Shown: positions 15,454-23,893, counted from the first letter of the stretch. The stretch: 64,000 nt of DNA from Micrococcus sp023147585 (GCF_044872765.1 NZ_CP085253.1:1798001-1862000); one strand, 5' to 3'. Program-made: numbers and translations. Notes: generated by a model from the letters alone, not told the origin.

Positions 15454-16886
15454 CGCGGGCCACCCCCCGTGGAGGAGGAGCCGGAGGCGACGGCGGCGCG
15501 CGGCAGCTCCGCGCCCGGGTCGAGGTGGCCGGCGCCGGGGCCCGAGGCGTTCACCATGGCGTCCACCACGACGGGCCGGCGGGCCGCGTGCGAGATGCGC
15601 AGCACGAGGCCCACGATGATCCAGTTGGCCAGCAGGGACGAGCCGCCTGCGGCCAGGAACGGCGTGGTCAGGCCGGTGAGCGGCAGCACGAGGGTGACGC
15701 CGCCCATCACCACGAAGACCTGCCACGCCATGGTGAAGGCCAGGCCGGAGGCGAGCACCTTGCCGAACGCGTCCCGCACGCCGAGGGCCGCCCGCATCAT
15801 GCGGGTGACGAGGAGCAGGTAGAGCACCAGCACGGCGGCCAGGCCCACGAAGCCGAGCTCCTCGCCGATGCTGGCGAGGATCATGTCCGAGAAGGACAGC
15901 GGCACCTGGGTGGGGTTGCCCGCTCCGAGGCCCGTGCCCATGAGGCCTCCGGAGGCCATGGCGAACAGGCCCTGGACCACCTGGTAGGAGCCGCCGAAGT
16001 CCCGGTGGTAGATCTCCGGGTCGAACGCGTGGAGCCAGATCTGGAAGCGGGCGGTCACGTGCGGCATGAACAGGAACGCCAGCACCGCGCCCGCGGCCAC
16101 CAGGCCCAGGCCCAACAGGATCCAGGAGAACCGCGAGGTGGCGATGTACAGCATGGCCATGAACATGCCGAAGAAGAGGAGCGCCGAGCCGAGGTCCCGC
16201 TGGAACACGAGCACGCCGAGCGCCACGAGCCAGGCCGCCACGAGCGGGCCGAGGTCGCGTACCCGGGGGAACGTCAGCGGGCCCACGCGCCGCCCGGCCA
16301 GCAGGATGAGGTCCCGGTTGGCGGAGAGGTACCCGGCGAAGAAGATGGCCAGCGTGATCTTGGCGATCTCGCCCGGCTGGAAGGTGCCGAAGCCGACGTT
16401 CACCCAGATGCGGGCGCCGTTGGCGCTCAGACCGAGGCCGGGCACGAGCGGCAGCACCAGGAGGAGGGCGGAGGCCGCCAGGAAGAGGTACGGCCAGCGG
16501 CGCAGCAGCCGGTGGTCCCGCACCAGGAACACCAGGGCCGTGGCCACCGCGACGGCGAGGACGGACCACATCAGCTGCGAGTCGGCGCTGGCCCCGCGCG
16601 TGTCCTCGCTGAGCCGGCGGATCACGGCGATGCCCAGGCCGTTGAGCAGCGCGGCGATCGGCAGGATGAAGGGGTCCGCGTAGCGCGCGCGCAGGCGCAG
16701 CACGACGTGCATCACGAGGGTGGCCGCGGCGAAGACCCCGAGGGGCACGAGGTCCGTGCGGGTCACGGTGCCGCCCGCGCCCAGGATGCCCAGCAGGTCC
16801 GCGCCGACGGCCACGGCCAGGGCGAAGACCAGCAGGATCAGCTCGGTGGTGCGGCGCGGCCGCGGCGGGGAGATGACGTCGGGCAT
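15450..16886 (-). CDS. rodA: SEDS glycosyltransferase FtsW/RodA family
   Basis: 478 aa with ten or more membrane helices. SEDS family members polymerise lipid II into glycan strands together with a class B PBP, here the adjacent PbpA. Family-type features include NGARIWVNVGFGTFQPGEIAKI, FQRDLGSALLFFGMF (with the catalytic Asp region) and late GLTTPFLAAGGSSLLANW. The C-terminal ~40 residues are Pro/Gly/Ser-rich. ATG overlaps the pstP stop by 1 nt (TGATG). Confidence 0.95.
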   Translation of the reverse strand: MPDVISPPRPRRTTELILLVFALAVAVGADLLGILGAGGTVTRTDLVPLGVFAAATLVMHVVLRLRARYADPFILPIAALLNGLGIAVIRRLSEDTRGASADSQLMWSVLAVAVATALVFLVRDHRLLRRWPYLFLAASALLLVLPLVPGLGLSANGARIWVNVGFGTFQPGEIAKITLAIFFAGYLSANRDLILLAGRRVGPLTFPRVRDLGPLVAAWLVALGVLVFQRDLGSALLFFGMFMAMLYIATSRFSWILLGLGLVAAGAVLAFLFMPHVTARFQIWLHAFDPEIYHRDFGGSYQVVQGLFAMASGGLMGTGLGAGNPTQVPLSFSDMILASIGEELGFVGLAAVLVLYLLLVTRMMRAALGVRDAFGKVLASGLAFTMAWQVFVVMGGVTLVLPLTGLTTPFLAAGGSSLLANWIIVGLVLRISHAARRPVVVDAMVNASGPGAGHLDPGAELPRAAVASGSSSTGGGPR

Positions 16887-18454
16887 CAGCGCTCGCCTCC
16901 TTCCGGGGTCTCACCCGTGGGCGCGGGGGCGCCGGGGGCGAGGGACTCGCTCAGCTCGGTCACGATCTGCTCGGCGTGGCCGAGGTCACGGGCCGCCATG
17001 CCGGAGCGGACGCGCTCCTGGGCGTACGAGGGGAGGCCGTCCACGGACAGGTCGGTCCGCCGGTCCACATGGGAGAGGTCGAGCGGGCCCAGGTGCTGGG
17101 GGACGCCGCGGTACACGGCCACCTGCCCGGCGTCCTCGCCCACGTAGTACTGGGTCTGGGTCCACAGGTAGCCCCACAGCGCCACGGCGGCGAGGAGGAG
17201 GGCCAGCAGGGTGGTGAACACGGGGATGAACCAGCCGCGGCGGTACTGCGTCGGCTTCCCGTCGCGCCTGCGGCGGCTGCCGTCGTCGGCGCCGTCCGCC
17301 GGGGACTGCGCGGTCGCGGAGCCCTCCGGGGTCCCGACGGCGCCCGCCGCCGGGGTGTCCGAGGCGGACGCGGCCTCCGCCTCCCCGGGGGTCCCGGGAC
17401 GGCCGGACGGGCCGACGGCGGAGTCGAGCGGCGCGGGGGTGACGGACTCGCCGCCGCTCGTGAGGAGCGCGGCCGTCCGGCGGGGACGGTTCTCCGGGGC
17501 GGGCGTCTCGCCGAGCAGGGCGGCCGCGCGGCGGCGGGTGGAGCTGCGGGTGACCACGGGGATGCGGTCGGTCTTCACCGCGGAGGAGGCGGCGCCCACG
17601 ATCAGGTGGGGCCGCGCCGCGAGGTCCTCGCGCAGCAGGCGCCCGGACACCGCGCCGGCCTCCGGCGCCTGGGCCACGGCCAGGGCGTCCTCCGAGAGGT
17701 GCACCTCCGGCGGAGGGGCGAGCTCCTCGGGCGTGCCCTCCGCGACCTCGAACACCACGATGGTGACGTTGTCCGGGGCGCCGCCCTTGAGGGTGAGGTC
17801 CACCAGGTTGTCCACCACGGTGTTGAGGGCCTCGCCCTCGGCCAGCTCCTGGTGGATGCGCTCCACCGTGACCACGTCCGTGAGTCCGTCGGAGCAGAGC
17901 AGCCAGCGCTCGCCGGCCGCCACGGGCACGTCGAACACGTCGAGCTCGGGGGAGGCGTCCACGTCCCCCAGCACCCGCATGAGGACGTTCTTGTTGGGGT
18001 GGAACTGCGCCTCGGCAGCCTCCAGGCGGCCCTCGTCCACGAGCTTCTGCACGAACGTGTGATCGCGCGTGACCTGGGAGAACGCGCCGTCGGCGAGGCG
18101 GTAGGCCCGCGAGTCGCCGATGTGCGCCATGTGCAGCGTCTCGCCGGCAAGGAGCGCGGCGGTGCAGGTGGTCCCCATGCCGGCCAGCTTGGGGTTGGCG
18201 TGCACGAGCTCGTTGAGGATCAGGTTCGCGTTCTGGATCTCGTCCGGCAGGACCGTGCCCGGGTCCTTATAGCCGACGTCGTCCAGCGGGGCCAGGTCCA
18301 GCACCGTGGAGGCGCTCGCGACGTCGCCGCCCACGTGCCCGCCCATGCCGTCCGCGAGCACCGCCAGGTGACGGCCCACGTAGGCGGAGTCGTCGTTCTT
18401 GGAGCGCACGCGTCCCACGTCGGACCGAGCGGCGAAGCGGAGGACGAGGGTCAT
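16886..18454 (-). CDS. pstP: PP2C-type protein phosphatase PstP
   Basis: 522 aa. The catalytic PP2C domain (~1-240) shows the metal-binding motifs RSKNDDSAYV, LADGMGGHVGGD, GDSRAYRL, SDGLTDVV and DNVTIVV. A ~150-residue Ser/Pro/Ala linker, one membrane helix (~410-432, WFIPVFTTLLALLLAAVALW) and an extracellular C-terminal domain follow. It reverses PknA/PknB phosphorylation. Position in the fha-pstP-rodA-pbpA-pknA-pknB operon is diagnostic. Confidence 0.95.
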   Translation of the reverse strand: MTLVLRFAARSDVGRVRSKNDDSAYVGRHLAVLADGMGGHVGGDVASASTVLDLAPLDDVGYKDPGTVLPDEIQNANLILNELVHANPKLAGMGTTCTAALLAGETLHMAHIGDSRAYRLADGAFSQVTRDHTFVQKLVDEGRLEAAEAQFHPNKNVLMRVLGDVDASPELDVFDVPVAAGERWLLCSDGLTDVVTVERIHQELAEGEALNTVVDNLVDLTLKGGAPDNVTIVVFEVAEGTPEELAPPPEVHLSEDALAVAQAPEAGAVSGRLLREDLAARPHLIVGAASSAVKTDRIPVVTRSSTRRRAAALLGETPAPENRPRRTAALLTSGGESVTPAPLDSAVGPSGRPGTPGEAEAASASDTPAAGAVGTPEGSATAQSPADGADDGSRRRRDGKPTQYRRGWFIPVFTTLLALLLAAVALWGYLWTQTQYYVGEDAGQVAVYRGVPQHLGPLDLSHVDRRTDLSVDGLPSYAQERVRSGMAARDLGHAEQIVTELSESLAPGAPAPTGETPEGGER

Positions 18455-18458
18455 CGGA

Positions 18459-19049
18459 TCAGGCCTCGAGCCTCATGACGGTCTTGCCGATGCGGATCAC
18501 CGATTCCGGGCCCACGGGCAGGGCGCGGGTCACGGGCGCGCCGTCCACGGCGGTGCCGTTGGTGGAGCCCAGGTCCTCGAGGAACCAGCGGGTGCCCTGC
18601 GGGAAGAGCCGTGCGTGGCGGCCGGAGGCGTAGTCGTCCACGAGGACCAGGCCTGCGTCCTGCGCGCGCCCCATGAGCAGCGGGCGGCCGTCCAGCTCCA
18701 CCGTGCGGCCCGCGAGCGGGCCCTCCACGACGCGCAGGGTGCGGGCCAGGCGCGGGGCGGGGAGGGTGGGGGCGCTCGCGGCGGCGGGCGCGGCGTGTGC
18801 GGGGGACGACGACGGCGCCGCGGGCGAGGACCCGGCCGCGGAGGCTCCGGCGGTGGCCGGGACGGGGCCGGCGGCCACCCGGGCGACGGGGGCCTGGACC
18901 TCGGCGTCGCGCCGGGCCTGCTCGAAGCGGGTCTTGTTGCGTCGGCCCACCACGAGGTCTCGTCCCTGGGAGAGGACGATCGAGATGATCAGGATCCACA
19001 GGGCCAGCAGGAGGCCGAGGCGCAGCACGGCGATGGCGAGCTCGTTCAT
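18459..19049 (-). CDS. fhaB: FHA-domain protein FhaB (FipA)
   Basis: 196 aa. An N-terminal membrane helix (~5-27) is followed by a basic stretch and an Ala/Pro linker. The C-terminal FHA domain (~105-196) shows phosphothreonine-binding residues in LLMGRAQD, SGRHARLF and LGSTNGT. FHA modules dock on phosphorylated kinase or divisome partners; the mycobacterial orthologue works at the septum. ATG overlaps the fhaA stop (ATGA). Confidence 0.93.
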   Translation of the reverse strand: MNELAIAVLRLGLLLALWILIISIVLSQGRDLVVGRRNKTRFEQARRDAEVQAPVARVAAGPVPATAGASAAGSSPAAPSSSPAHAAPAAASAPTLPAPRLARTLRVVEGPLAGRTVELDGRPLLMGRAQDAGLVLVDDYASGRHARLFPQGTRWFLEDLGSTNGTAVDGAPVTRALPVGPESVIRIGKTVMRLEA

Positions 19050-19882
19050 GCCCGGGTCCCTCCGGTCGGCGCGGCGGCGTGGAAGACCAGCTCGGTCTGG
19101 CCCACGGTGATCCGATCACCCTCGCGCAGGGTGGTGGAGCCGTCGACGCGACGGCCGTTGACGAGCACGCCGTTGCGGCTGCCCAGGTCGATGAGGGTGA
19201 CCGTGGCGCCCACCCGCACGAGGCGTGCGTGCTCGCGGGAGACCGAGGTGTCCGGCACCACGAGATCGGCGCGCTCGGCGGACCGGCCCAGCACCACGTC
19301 CGTGGTGTCGATGCGGTGGTGGACGCCGTCCAGCTCGAGTGCGGGAACGCGGGGCCGGGCCGGCTCGCGGGGCAGGACCACGGTGGGCTGGACGGCCGGC
19401 GCAGCGGCTCGGCGCGGGGCCGGCCGGCGTGCGGGCTGCGGTGCTGCCGGTGCCGGCGGCGGTGCGGGGGCAGTCGGCGCCGGAGCGGCGGGGGAGGAGG
19501 AGCTCGAGGAGCCGTCGTCGAGGTGCGAGACGACGCGCAGGCTGCCGGGGCGGACCGCCTCGTCCGCGTGGAAGGCCACGCGCACCGCGCCGGGGAGGCC
19601 GTACCCCTGGGTCTCGGCGTGGCGGATGACCTCGTCGCAGAGCTGGCTCGCCAGGGGGCTGCCCCACGCGCGGGCACGCTCGAAGTCCGCGGGGGAGAAG
19701 TGGACCACGAAGTCGTTGGGCGCCACCGTATGGCCCTCCGACAGGGCGAAGGACTCGTCGTCCATCGCGTGCCGCAGCGCCGTGGCGATCTCCACCGGCT
19801 TCACCGAGCGTGAGCCGCCCGCGGAGAACGCGGAGCGCACGGCCTTCTCCAGGCCGTGTTCGAGGTTGTCCAGAAGTCCCAC
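19046..19882 (-). CDS. fhaA: FhaA: DUF3662 plus FHA domain protein
   Basis: 278 aa. The N-terminal DUF3662 domain (GLLDNLEHGLEKAVRSAF to ~115) is joined through a Pro/Ala linker (~125-185) to a C-terminal FHA domain with VVLGRSAE, VSREHARL and LGSRNGVLVNG. In mycobacteria FhaA binds phosphorylated pseudokinase MviN and controls late lipid-II steps. GTG start with GGAAAGGGG upstream. First gene of the seven-gene operon. Confidence 0.93.
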   Translation of the reverse strand: MGLLDNLEHGLEKAVRSAFSAGGSRSVKPVEIATALRHAMDDESFALSEGHTVAPNDFVVHFSPADFERARAWGSPLASQLCDEVIRHAETQGYGLPGAVRVAFHADEAVRPGSLRVVSHLDDGSSSSSSPAAPAPTAPAPPPAPAAPQPARRPAPRRAAAPAVQPTVVLPREPARPRVPALELDGVHHRIDTTDVVLGRSAERADLVVPDTSVSREHARLVRVGATVTLIDLGSRNGVLVNGRRVDGSTTLREGDRITVGQTELVFHAAAPTGGTRA

Positions 19883-19915
19883 CGATGGGGCCCCTTTCCA
19901 CAGTCGTCGCCTCCG

Positions 19916-19921
19916 ATAGTA
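19916..19921 (-). promoter_or_regulatory. possible -10 of the fhaA operon
   Basis: TACTAT (minus strand) lies 33 nt before the fhaA GTG, leaving room for a short leader carrying GGAAAGG. No convincing -35 is visible. Confidence 0.4.
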
Positions 19922-19946
19922 CGGGGCCGGACCGTGGCGAGAGGAT

Positions 19947-19976
19947 TTGCGGGGTGGCCGGGCGTGCGGGTAGAGT
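19947..19976 (+). promoter_or_regulatory. probable tRNA-Leu promoter
   Basis: TTGCGG (19947-19952), 18 bp, TAGAGT (19971-19976), about 58 nt before the tRNA. It is almost the same as the tRNA-Ile promoter. Confidence 0.5.
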
Positions 19977-20034
19977 ATCTCTCGCTGCCTGCGGCGGTTC
20001 GTGTGAAAAGCGGATCACGAGCAGGAAGTCACTC

Positions 20035-20118
20035 GCGCGAGTGGCGGAATAGGTAGACGCGCTGGCTTCAGGTGCCAGTGTTCGAAAGGACGTGGGGGTT
20101 CAAGTCCCCCCTCGCGCA
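20035..20118 (+). tRNA. tRNA-Leu (CAG)
   Basis: 84 nt, class II with a variable arm. Acceptor GCGCGAG pairs with CTCGCGC, followed by discriminator A. The anticodon stem CTGGC/GCCAG has CAG at 20069-20071. CCA is not encoded. Confidence 0.96.
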
Positions 20119-20144
20119 CAGCGGGCCGGACGCCGGCCGCACGG

Positions 20145-20184
20145 AAGGACCCGGGAACCTCGGAAGAGGATCTCGGGTCCTTTC
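20145..20184 (+). terminator. terminator after tRNA-Leu
   Basis: AAGGACCCG (20145-20153) pairs with CGGGTCCTT (20174-20182), followed by T residues. It is one of the few terminators here with a classic T-tail. Confidence 0.75.
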
Positions 20185-20227
20185 TGCATGTCCGGGCAGG
20201 GGCGTGCTCGTGCCCACGCTCAGGGAG

Positions 20228-20428
20228 TCAGGCGGACCGGGAGTGGCCCGTGAATCTGTACCCGATCGGGTACTCGGCGTAGAGAACACGGCGCGGGAAG
20301 AGGCAGCTCACCTCGTCGGAGAACGCTGCCGCCGCCGAGCGGGATTCGAAGACGCCCAAGACGGTGTTGTCCGGCGTCTCATCCTGGAGGACGATCCAGA
20401 CACTCGGGCGGTCCTTTTCTGAATTCAT
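20228..20428 (-). CDS. small hypothetical protein
   Basis: 66 aa beginning MNSEKDRPSVWIVLQDETPD. It alternates strand and helix (VWIVLQDE, LGVFESRSAAAAFSDEV), a pattern resembling short phage/actinobacterial proteins that monitor 'value plus slot' (DUF7336-like), but this is a weak impression. Locally lower GC than its neighbours. It is downstream of the nuclease gene on the same strand (22-nt gap) and ends 46 nt past the tRNA-Leu terminator. Real gene status is moderately supported by its distinct amino-acid composition. Confidence 0.5.
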   Translation of the reverse strand: MNSEKDRPSVWIVLQDETPDNTVLGVFESRSAAAAFSDEVSCLFPRRVLYAEYPIGYRFTGHSRSA

Positions 20429-20450
20429 GTGGTGATCATGCACTCCAGCC

Positions 20451-21614
20451 TCACTCGCAGACGACCCCGTCATCGTCGCCGTCGCGGTACCAGGCGTACT
20501 CGGGGTCCGAGCCGGGCGCGTAGGGGCCGTACCCGGCGTCCTTGGCCTTCTTGCAGCTGCTGAAGCGCGGGTCCGTCGCGGATTCCTCGGCTTCAGCCTC
20601 ATCCGGTTCGGCCGCCTCGGGCTCGGTGGTCGCCAGCCGGGGCGCGGCCTTGGTCGGTGCGGGTTTCGGGGCGGGAGCGGGCGCCGCGCTGCTCCTCACG
20701 GGCTCCGGCGCCGCCTGCGGTTCGCTCATCGCCCCCGGCGACGCGCCGCCGTCGGGAAGCTCCTGGTCCGGGCAGGACTCGAGTACGCGTTCCATCGCGC
20801 CCTTCTCCCCGTCGGTGACCCACAGCGTGTAGGTCATCTTCACCGCGATCTGCCGCGCCACGTAGGGGCACCGCGCCGCGCTCCGCGGAGGCAGCCACGA
20901 GGCGGCGTCGGCGTCGGACTTCTTCTGGTTGGACGGGCCGTCCACGGCCAGCAGGTTCAGCGGGTCGTTGGCCAGGGCCGTCCGCTGGGCCTCGGAGAGC
21001 CCCTGGGCGCCCTTCTGCCACGCGTCCGAGAGCGCCACGACGTGGTCGATCTGCACCGCCTCCGACGTCCCCTGCCCGCGCGTGAAGTGGATCTGGGTGC
21101 CCGTGTACGGGTCCTCGAGGACACCCGTGAGCACGACGCAGTCCCGCGTGCCCGGCTTGAAGGTCTCGTCCACGAGGTCACGGGCAAGGACGTCGTTGCG
21201 CGTGTCGCAGCCGTTGTGGTCCGTGTCCGTCCACGCCGGGCCGAACTCCGCGCGGTCGTAGCCCGTCTTGGGCGCGCGGCCCTTCACCTCCAGCCGCTCC
21301 AGGGCCGCGAGGGCGCTCCCGGATCGGGCCTGCCCCTGGGCCTCCGGCGCGGACGACGACGTCGGCGCGGGCTCGGGAGGGATCGTCGCCTCGGGCGTCG
21401 CGGACCCCGACGGCGGCACGGCCGTCGTCGTAGGGCTGGAGGCCGCCTCGGGTGCGGGCAGCGTGGGTTCGGCCGCCCGGGTGACGGACGCGGCCGCCCG
21501 GCTCGGGTCCGGCGTCGGCGTGGAGGCGGTGCTGTCCGGGGGGACGCAGCCGGACGCGAGGAGCGCGAGGGCGGCCGTGAGTGCGGCGAGGGCGCGGGAG
21601 CGGGGGAGGGGCAT
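20451..21614 (-). CDS. lipoprotein with HNH (DUF1524/GmrSD-like) nuclease and Excalibur domains
   Basis: 387 aa. A lipoprotein signal peptide ends in the lipobox LLASGC (Cys ~23). A Ser/Thr/Pro-rich spacer follows (to ~105), then the HNH domain of secreted DUF1524-type nucleases: EVKGRAPKTGYDRAEFG, DHNGCDTRNDVLARDL, the core IDHVVALSDAWQKGA and NDPLNLLAVDGPSNQKKSDAD. The C-terminal ~35 residues are an Excalibur calcium-binding motif (CKKAKDAGYGPY, DRDGDDDGVVCE-type; here YRDGDDDGVVCE). It is predicted to be a cell-surface DNase. ATG chosen because it places the signal peptide at the N-terminus. Confidence 0.88.
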   Translation of the reverse strand: MPLPRSRALAALTAALALLASGCVPPDSTASTPTPDPSRAAASVTRAAEPTLPAPEAASSPTTTAVPPSGSATPEATIPPEPAPTSSSAPEAQGQARSGSALAALERLEVKGRAPKTGYDRAEFGPAWTDTDHNGCDTRNDVLARDLVDETFKPGTRDCVVLTGVLEDPYTGTQIHFTRGQGTSEAVQIDHVVALSDAWQKGAQGLSEAQRTALANDPLNLLAVDGPSNQKKSDADAASWLPPRSAARCPYVARQIAVKMTYTLWVTDGEKGAMERVLESCPDQELPDGGASPGAMSEPQAAPEPVRSSAAPAPAPKPAPTKAAPRLATTEPEAAEPDEAEAEESATDPRFSSCKKAKDAGYGPYAPGSDPEYAWYRDGDDDGVVCE

Positions 21615-22003
21615 GCGAGGGGTCCGGTCTGTCCCCAGGCGGACGGCTGTCCCGCGGTCGGCCCTCCTGGGTGCGGGCGGCCGCGGGGGCACCTCGGGGT
21701 CAGCGGGACGATCCGGCGCGGGTGCGGGGGCCGGATCGGGGAAGGAGAGTGTTCCACCCTATCGGCGGGGGTCGTCCCCCCATGTCAGGGGCGGGTCCGG
21801 CGCGTGTCGTGGGGTGTGACGCGGGCCGCCGTCGCCCGTCCCTGGGGTGTGGCGCCTCCGGCCACTACGCTGGCCGGGTGCCCGCTGACCGTCCACCTGA
21901 CGGCGCGGGCGTGAATCCGTCCGGACCGGCCTCCCCACTGACGTGGACGCCTGCTCAGGTCCGGCCGGTGACCACCCCCATCACCGACCGAGGACGTTCA
22001 ACG
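21615..22003. other. 389-nt divergent intergenic region (nuclease / glutamate dehydrogenase)
   Basis: No independent gene seen. It holds the start region of the lipoprotein nuclease on the left and a TACGCT hexamer (21866-21871) on the right. From a GTG at 21878 the frame is open and continuous with glutamate dehydrogenase. Confidence 0.5.
21866..21871 (+). promoter_or_regulatory. -10-like hexamer TACGCT before glutamate dehydrogenase
   Basis: TACGCT ends 6 nt before a GTG (21878) that is in frame with the ATG at 22004. It could drive either a leaderless long form or a transcript with a ~125-nt leader. Confidence 0.5.
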
Positions 22004-23284
22004 ATGACGACCACCCCGACCGGCGCCGCCACGGCGCCGGCGCCCCGCTCCCCCCTGGACGACGCGCAGGCCCAGCTCGCCGCCGCCGTCGCCACGCTGG
22101 GCTACGACGAGGGGCTCCACCAGCTCCTCGCCACCCCCCGCCGCGAGATGGCCGTGGCCATCCCGCTGCGCCGCGACTCCGGTGAGGTCGAGGTGCTGCG
22201 AGGCTACCGCGTGCAGCACAACCTCTCCCGCGGCCCCGCCAAGGGCGGCGTGCGGTTCGCTCCCCACGTGGAGCTCGACGAGGTCCGCGCGCTGGCCATG
22301 TGGATGACCTGGAAGTGCGCCCTCCTGGACGTGCCGTACGGCGGCGCCAAGGGCGGCGTCAGCATTGACCCGCGCCAGTACTCGGCCGGCGAGCTCGAGC
22401 GCGTCATCCGCCGCTACACCTCCGAGATCCTGCCGATCATCGGCCCGGACCAGGACATCCCCGCCCCGGACGTGGGCACGGACGAGCGCATGATGGCCTG
22501 GATGATGGACACCTACTCCACCAGCCGCGGCCACACCACGCTCGGCGTGGTCACCGGCAAGCCCGTCGCCCTGGGCGGCTCCCTGGGCCGCGCGTCGGCG
22601 ACGTCGGCCGGCGTCGTGCACGTCGCGCTCGCCGCCCTGCGGCACCGCGGCATCAAGCCCGAGGGCGCCACCGCGGTGGTCCAGGGCTTCGGCAAGGTCG
22701 GTGCGGGCGCGGTCGAGTTCCTCGCGGAGGCCGGCGTCAAGGTCGTCGCGGTCTCGGACCAGTATGGCGCCGTGCACAACGCGAACGGCCTGGACTACGA
22801 CTCGCTGCTGGCGCACATGAAGGAGACCGGCAGCGTGGTGGACGCCCCGGACACCGAGCCGATGGACGCCGCCGCCGTGCTGACGATGGACGTGGACCTG
22901 CTGGTCCCGGCCGCAGTCGAGGGTGTGCTCACCGAGGAGAACGCGGGCGACGTGACGGCGCGGATCGTGGTGGAGGGCGCCAACGGGCCCACCACCTCCG
23001 CCGCCGACCGCATCCTGACCGAGAACGACGTCCTCGTGGTGCCGGACATCCTGGCCAACGCGGGCGGCGTGGTCGTCTCCTACTTCGAGTGGGCCCAGGC
23101 CAACCAGGCCTACTGGTGGTCCCGCCAGGAGGTGGACGAGCGCCTCGAGAAGCGCATGGTCACCGCGTGGGACGCGCTCCTGGAGGCCAGCCAGAAGCGA
23201 GGCCTCACCCTTCGTGAGGCCGCCACCGTGACCGCGGTGGAGCGGGTGGCCGACGCGCACCTGCTGCGCGGCCTCTACCCGTGA
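22004..23284 (+). CDS. Glu/Leu/Phe/Val dehydrogenase, probable glutamate dehydrogenase
   Basis: 426 aa, the usual length of the hexameric GDH class. It interconverts glutamate with 2-oxoglutarate plus ammonia. Substrate-binding motifs SRGPAKGGVRF and the catalytic-Lys loop PYGGAKGGV are present, then GPDQDIPAPDVGT, and a Rossmann fold with VVQGFGKVGAGAVEFL. VVPDILANAGGVVVSYFEW is family-typical. The ATG has AGGA upstream. A GTG 126 nt earlier, in frame and preceded by a -10-like hexamer, could give a 468-aa form with a Pro-rich extension. Coenzyme use (NAD or NADP) is not decided. Confidence 0.92.
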   Translation: MTTTPTGAATAPAPRSPLDDAQAQLAAAVATLGYDEGLHQLLATPRREMAVAIPLRRDSGEVEVLRGYRVQHNLSRGPAKGGVRFAPHVELDEVRALAMWMTWKCALLDVPYGGAKGGVSIDPRQYSAGELERVIRRYTSEILPIIGPDQDIPAPDVGTDERMMAWMMDTYSTSRGHTTLGVVTGKPVALGGSLGRASATSAGVVHVALAALRHRGIKPEGATAVVQGFGKVGAGAVEFLAEAGVKVVAVSDQYGAVHNANGLDYDSLLAHMKETGSVVDAPDTEPMDAAAVLTMDVDLLVPAAVEGVLTEENAGDVTARIVVEGANGPTTSAADRILTENDVLVVPDILANAGGVVVSYFEWAQANQAYWWSRQEVDERLEKRMVTAWDALLEASQKRGLTLREAATVTAVERVADAHLLRGLYP

Positions 23285-23319
23285 TCGGGGGCGCCTGAGG
23301 GCGCCTGTGCACTGCACCT

Positions 23320-23354
23320 CGGCCCCGCGTCTCCCCCTCGGAGGCGCGGGGCCG
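23320..23354. terminator. bidirectional terminator
   Basis: A 15-bp stem (23320-23334 with 23340-23354, one G-T) with a 5-nt loop, between the converging dehydrogenase and UspA genes. Confidence 0.75.
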
Positions 23355-23375
23355 ACGTCGTCACCGGGGTGCGGG

Positions 23376-23726
23376 TCAGGGCTTCACGCAGAGCACGGGC
23401 ACGCGGGCCTCGAGGATGAGCTGCTGGGCGGCGGAGCCCAGGAGGAGCTTGCCCACGGGGGAGCGGTGCTTCACGCCCACCACGATCCGCGTCGCGCCGA
23501 TGCGCTCGGCGTGGTCCAGCAGATCTCCGACGGCGTCCCGTCCGCGCTCCTGGGCATGCTCCACGGACACCTCGACGCCCGCGTTCCCCGCCTCGGACGG
23601 GTCCGGCTCCGTGCCGTCGAGGGAGAAGTACACAAGGTTCTCGCCGCGCAGGGCGGCCTCACTCAGGGCGGCCCGGTGGGCTGCGGCGCTCTCGGGGGAA
23701 CCGGTGCCGGCGATCACGATAGTCAT
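23376..23726 (-). CDS. UspA-family universal stress protein
   Basis: 116 aa, shorter than typical (~145). MTIVIAGTGSPES forms the first strand, and GVKHRSPVGKLLLGSAAQ is the ATP-binding G-x2-G-x9-G-S-type signature, so nucleotide binding is likely. The family supports stress survival and dormancy; the specific role is unknown. The ATG is preceded by CACAGT plus 7 nt, possibly a weak leaderless promoter. It is divergent from the tct operon. Confidence 0.85.
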   Translation of the reverse strand: MTIVIAGTGSPESAAAHRAALSEAALRGENLVYFSLDGTEPDPSEAGNAGVEVSVEHAQERGRDAVGDLLDHAERIGATRIVVGVKHRSPVGKLLLGSAAQQLILEARVPVLCVKP

Positions 23727-23793
23727 GGGGTCCACTGTGCGCGATGGGTCGGGCGTTTGTCCCCTCCAGGAGCCATGTGGCGCCCTCGATCGA

Positions 23794-23818
23794 ATGTGAC
23801 CCACATCGCTGATACCGT
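23794..23818 (+). promoter_or_regulatory. tct operon promoter with operator-like dyad
   Basis: ATGTGACCCACAT (23794-23806) is a dyad with 5-bp arms. It ends 6 bp before TACCGT (23813-23818), a plausible -10. An operator here would overlap the promoter spacer and could block RNA polymerase. The regulator is unknown; no TctDE-type system is adjacent. Confidence 0.45.
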
Positions 23819-23893
23819 CTCACCACCACTCGCACCAAGACCCGTCGGCGCGGATGTCTCCGCCCTGCCGGGTCTCGTCAGAAGGACCCCAGC

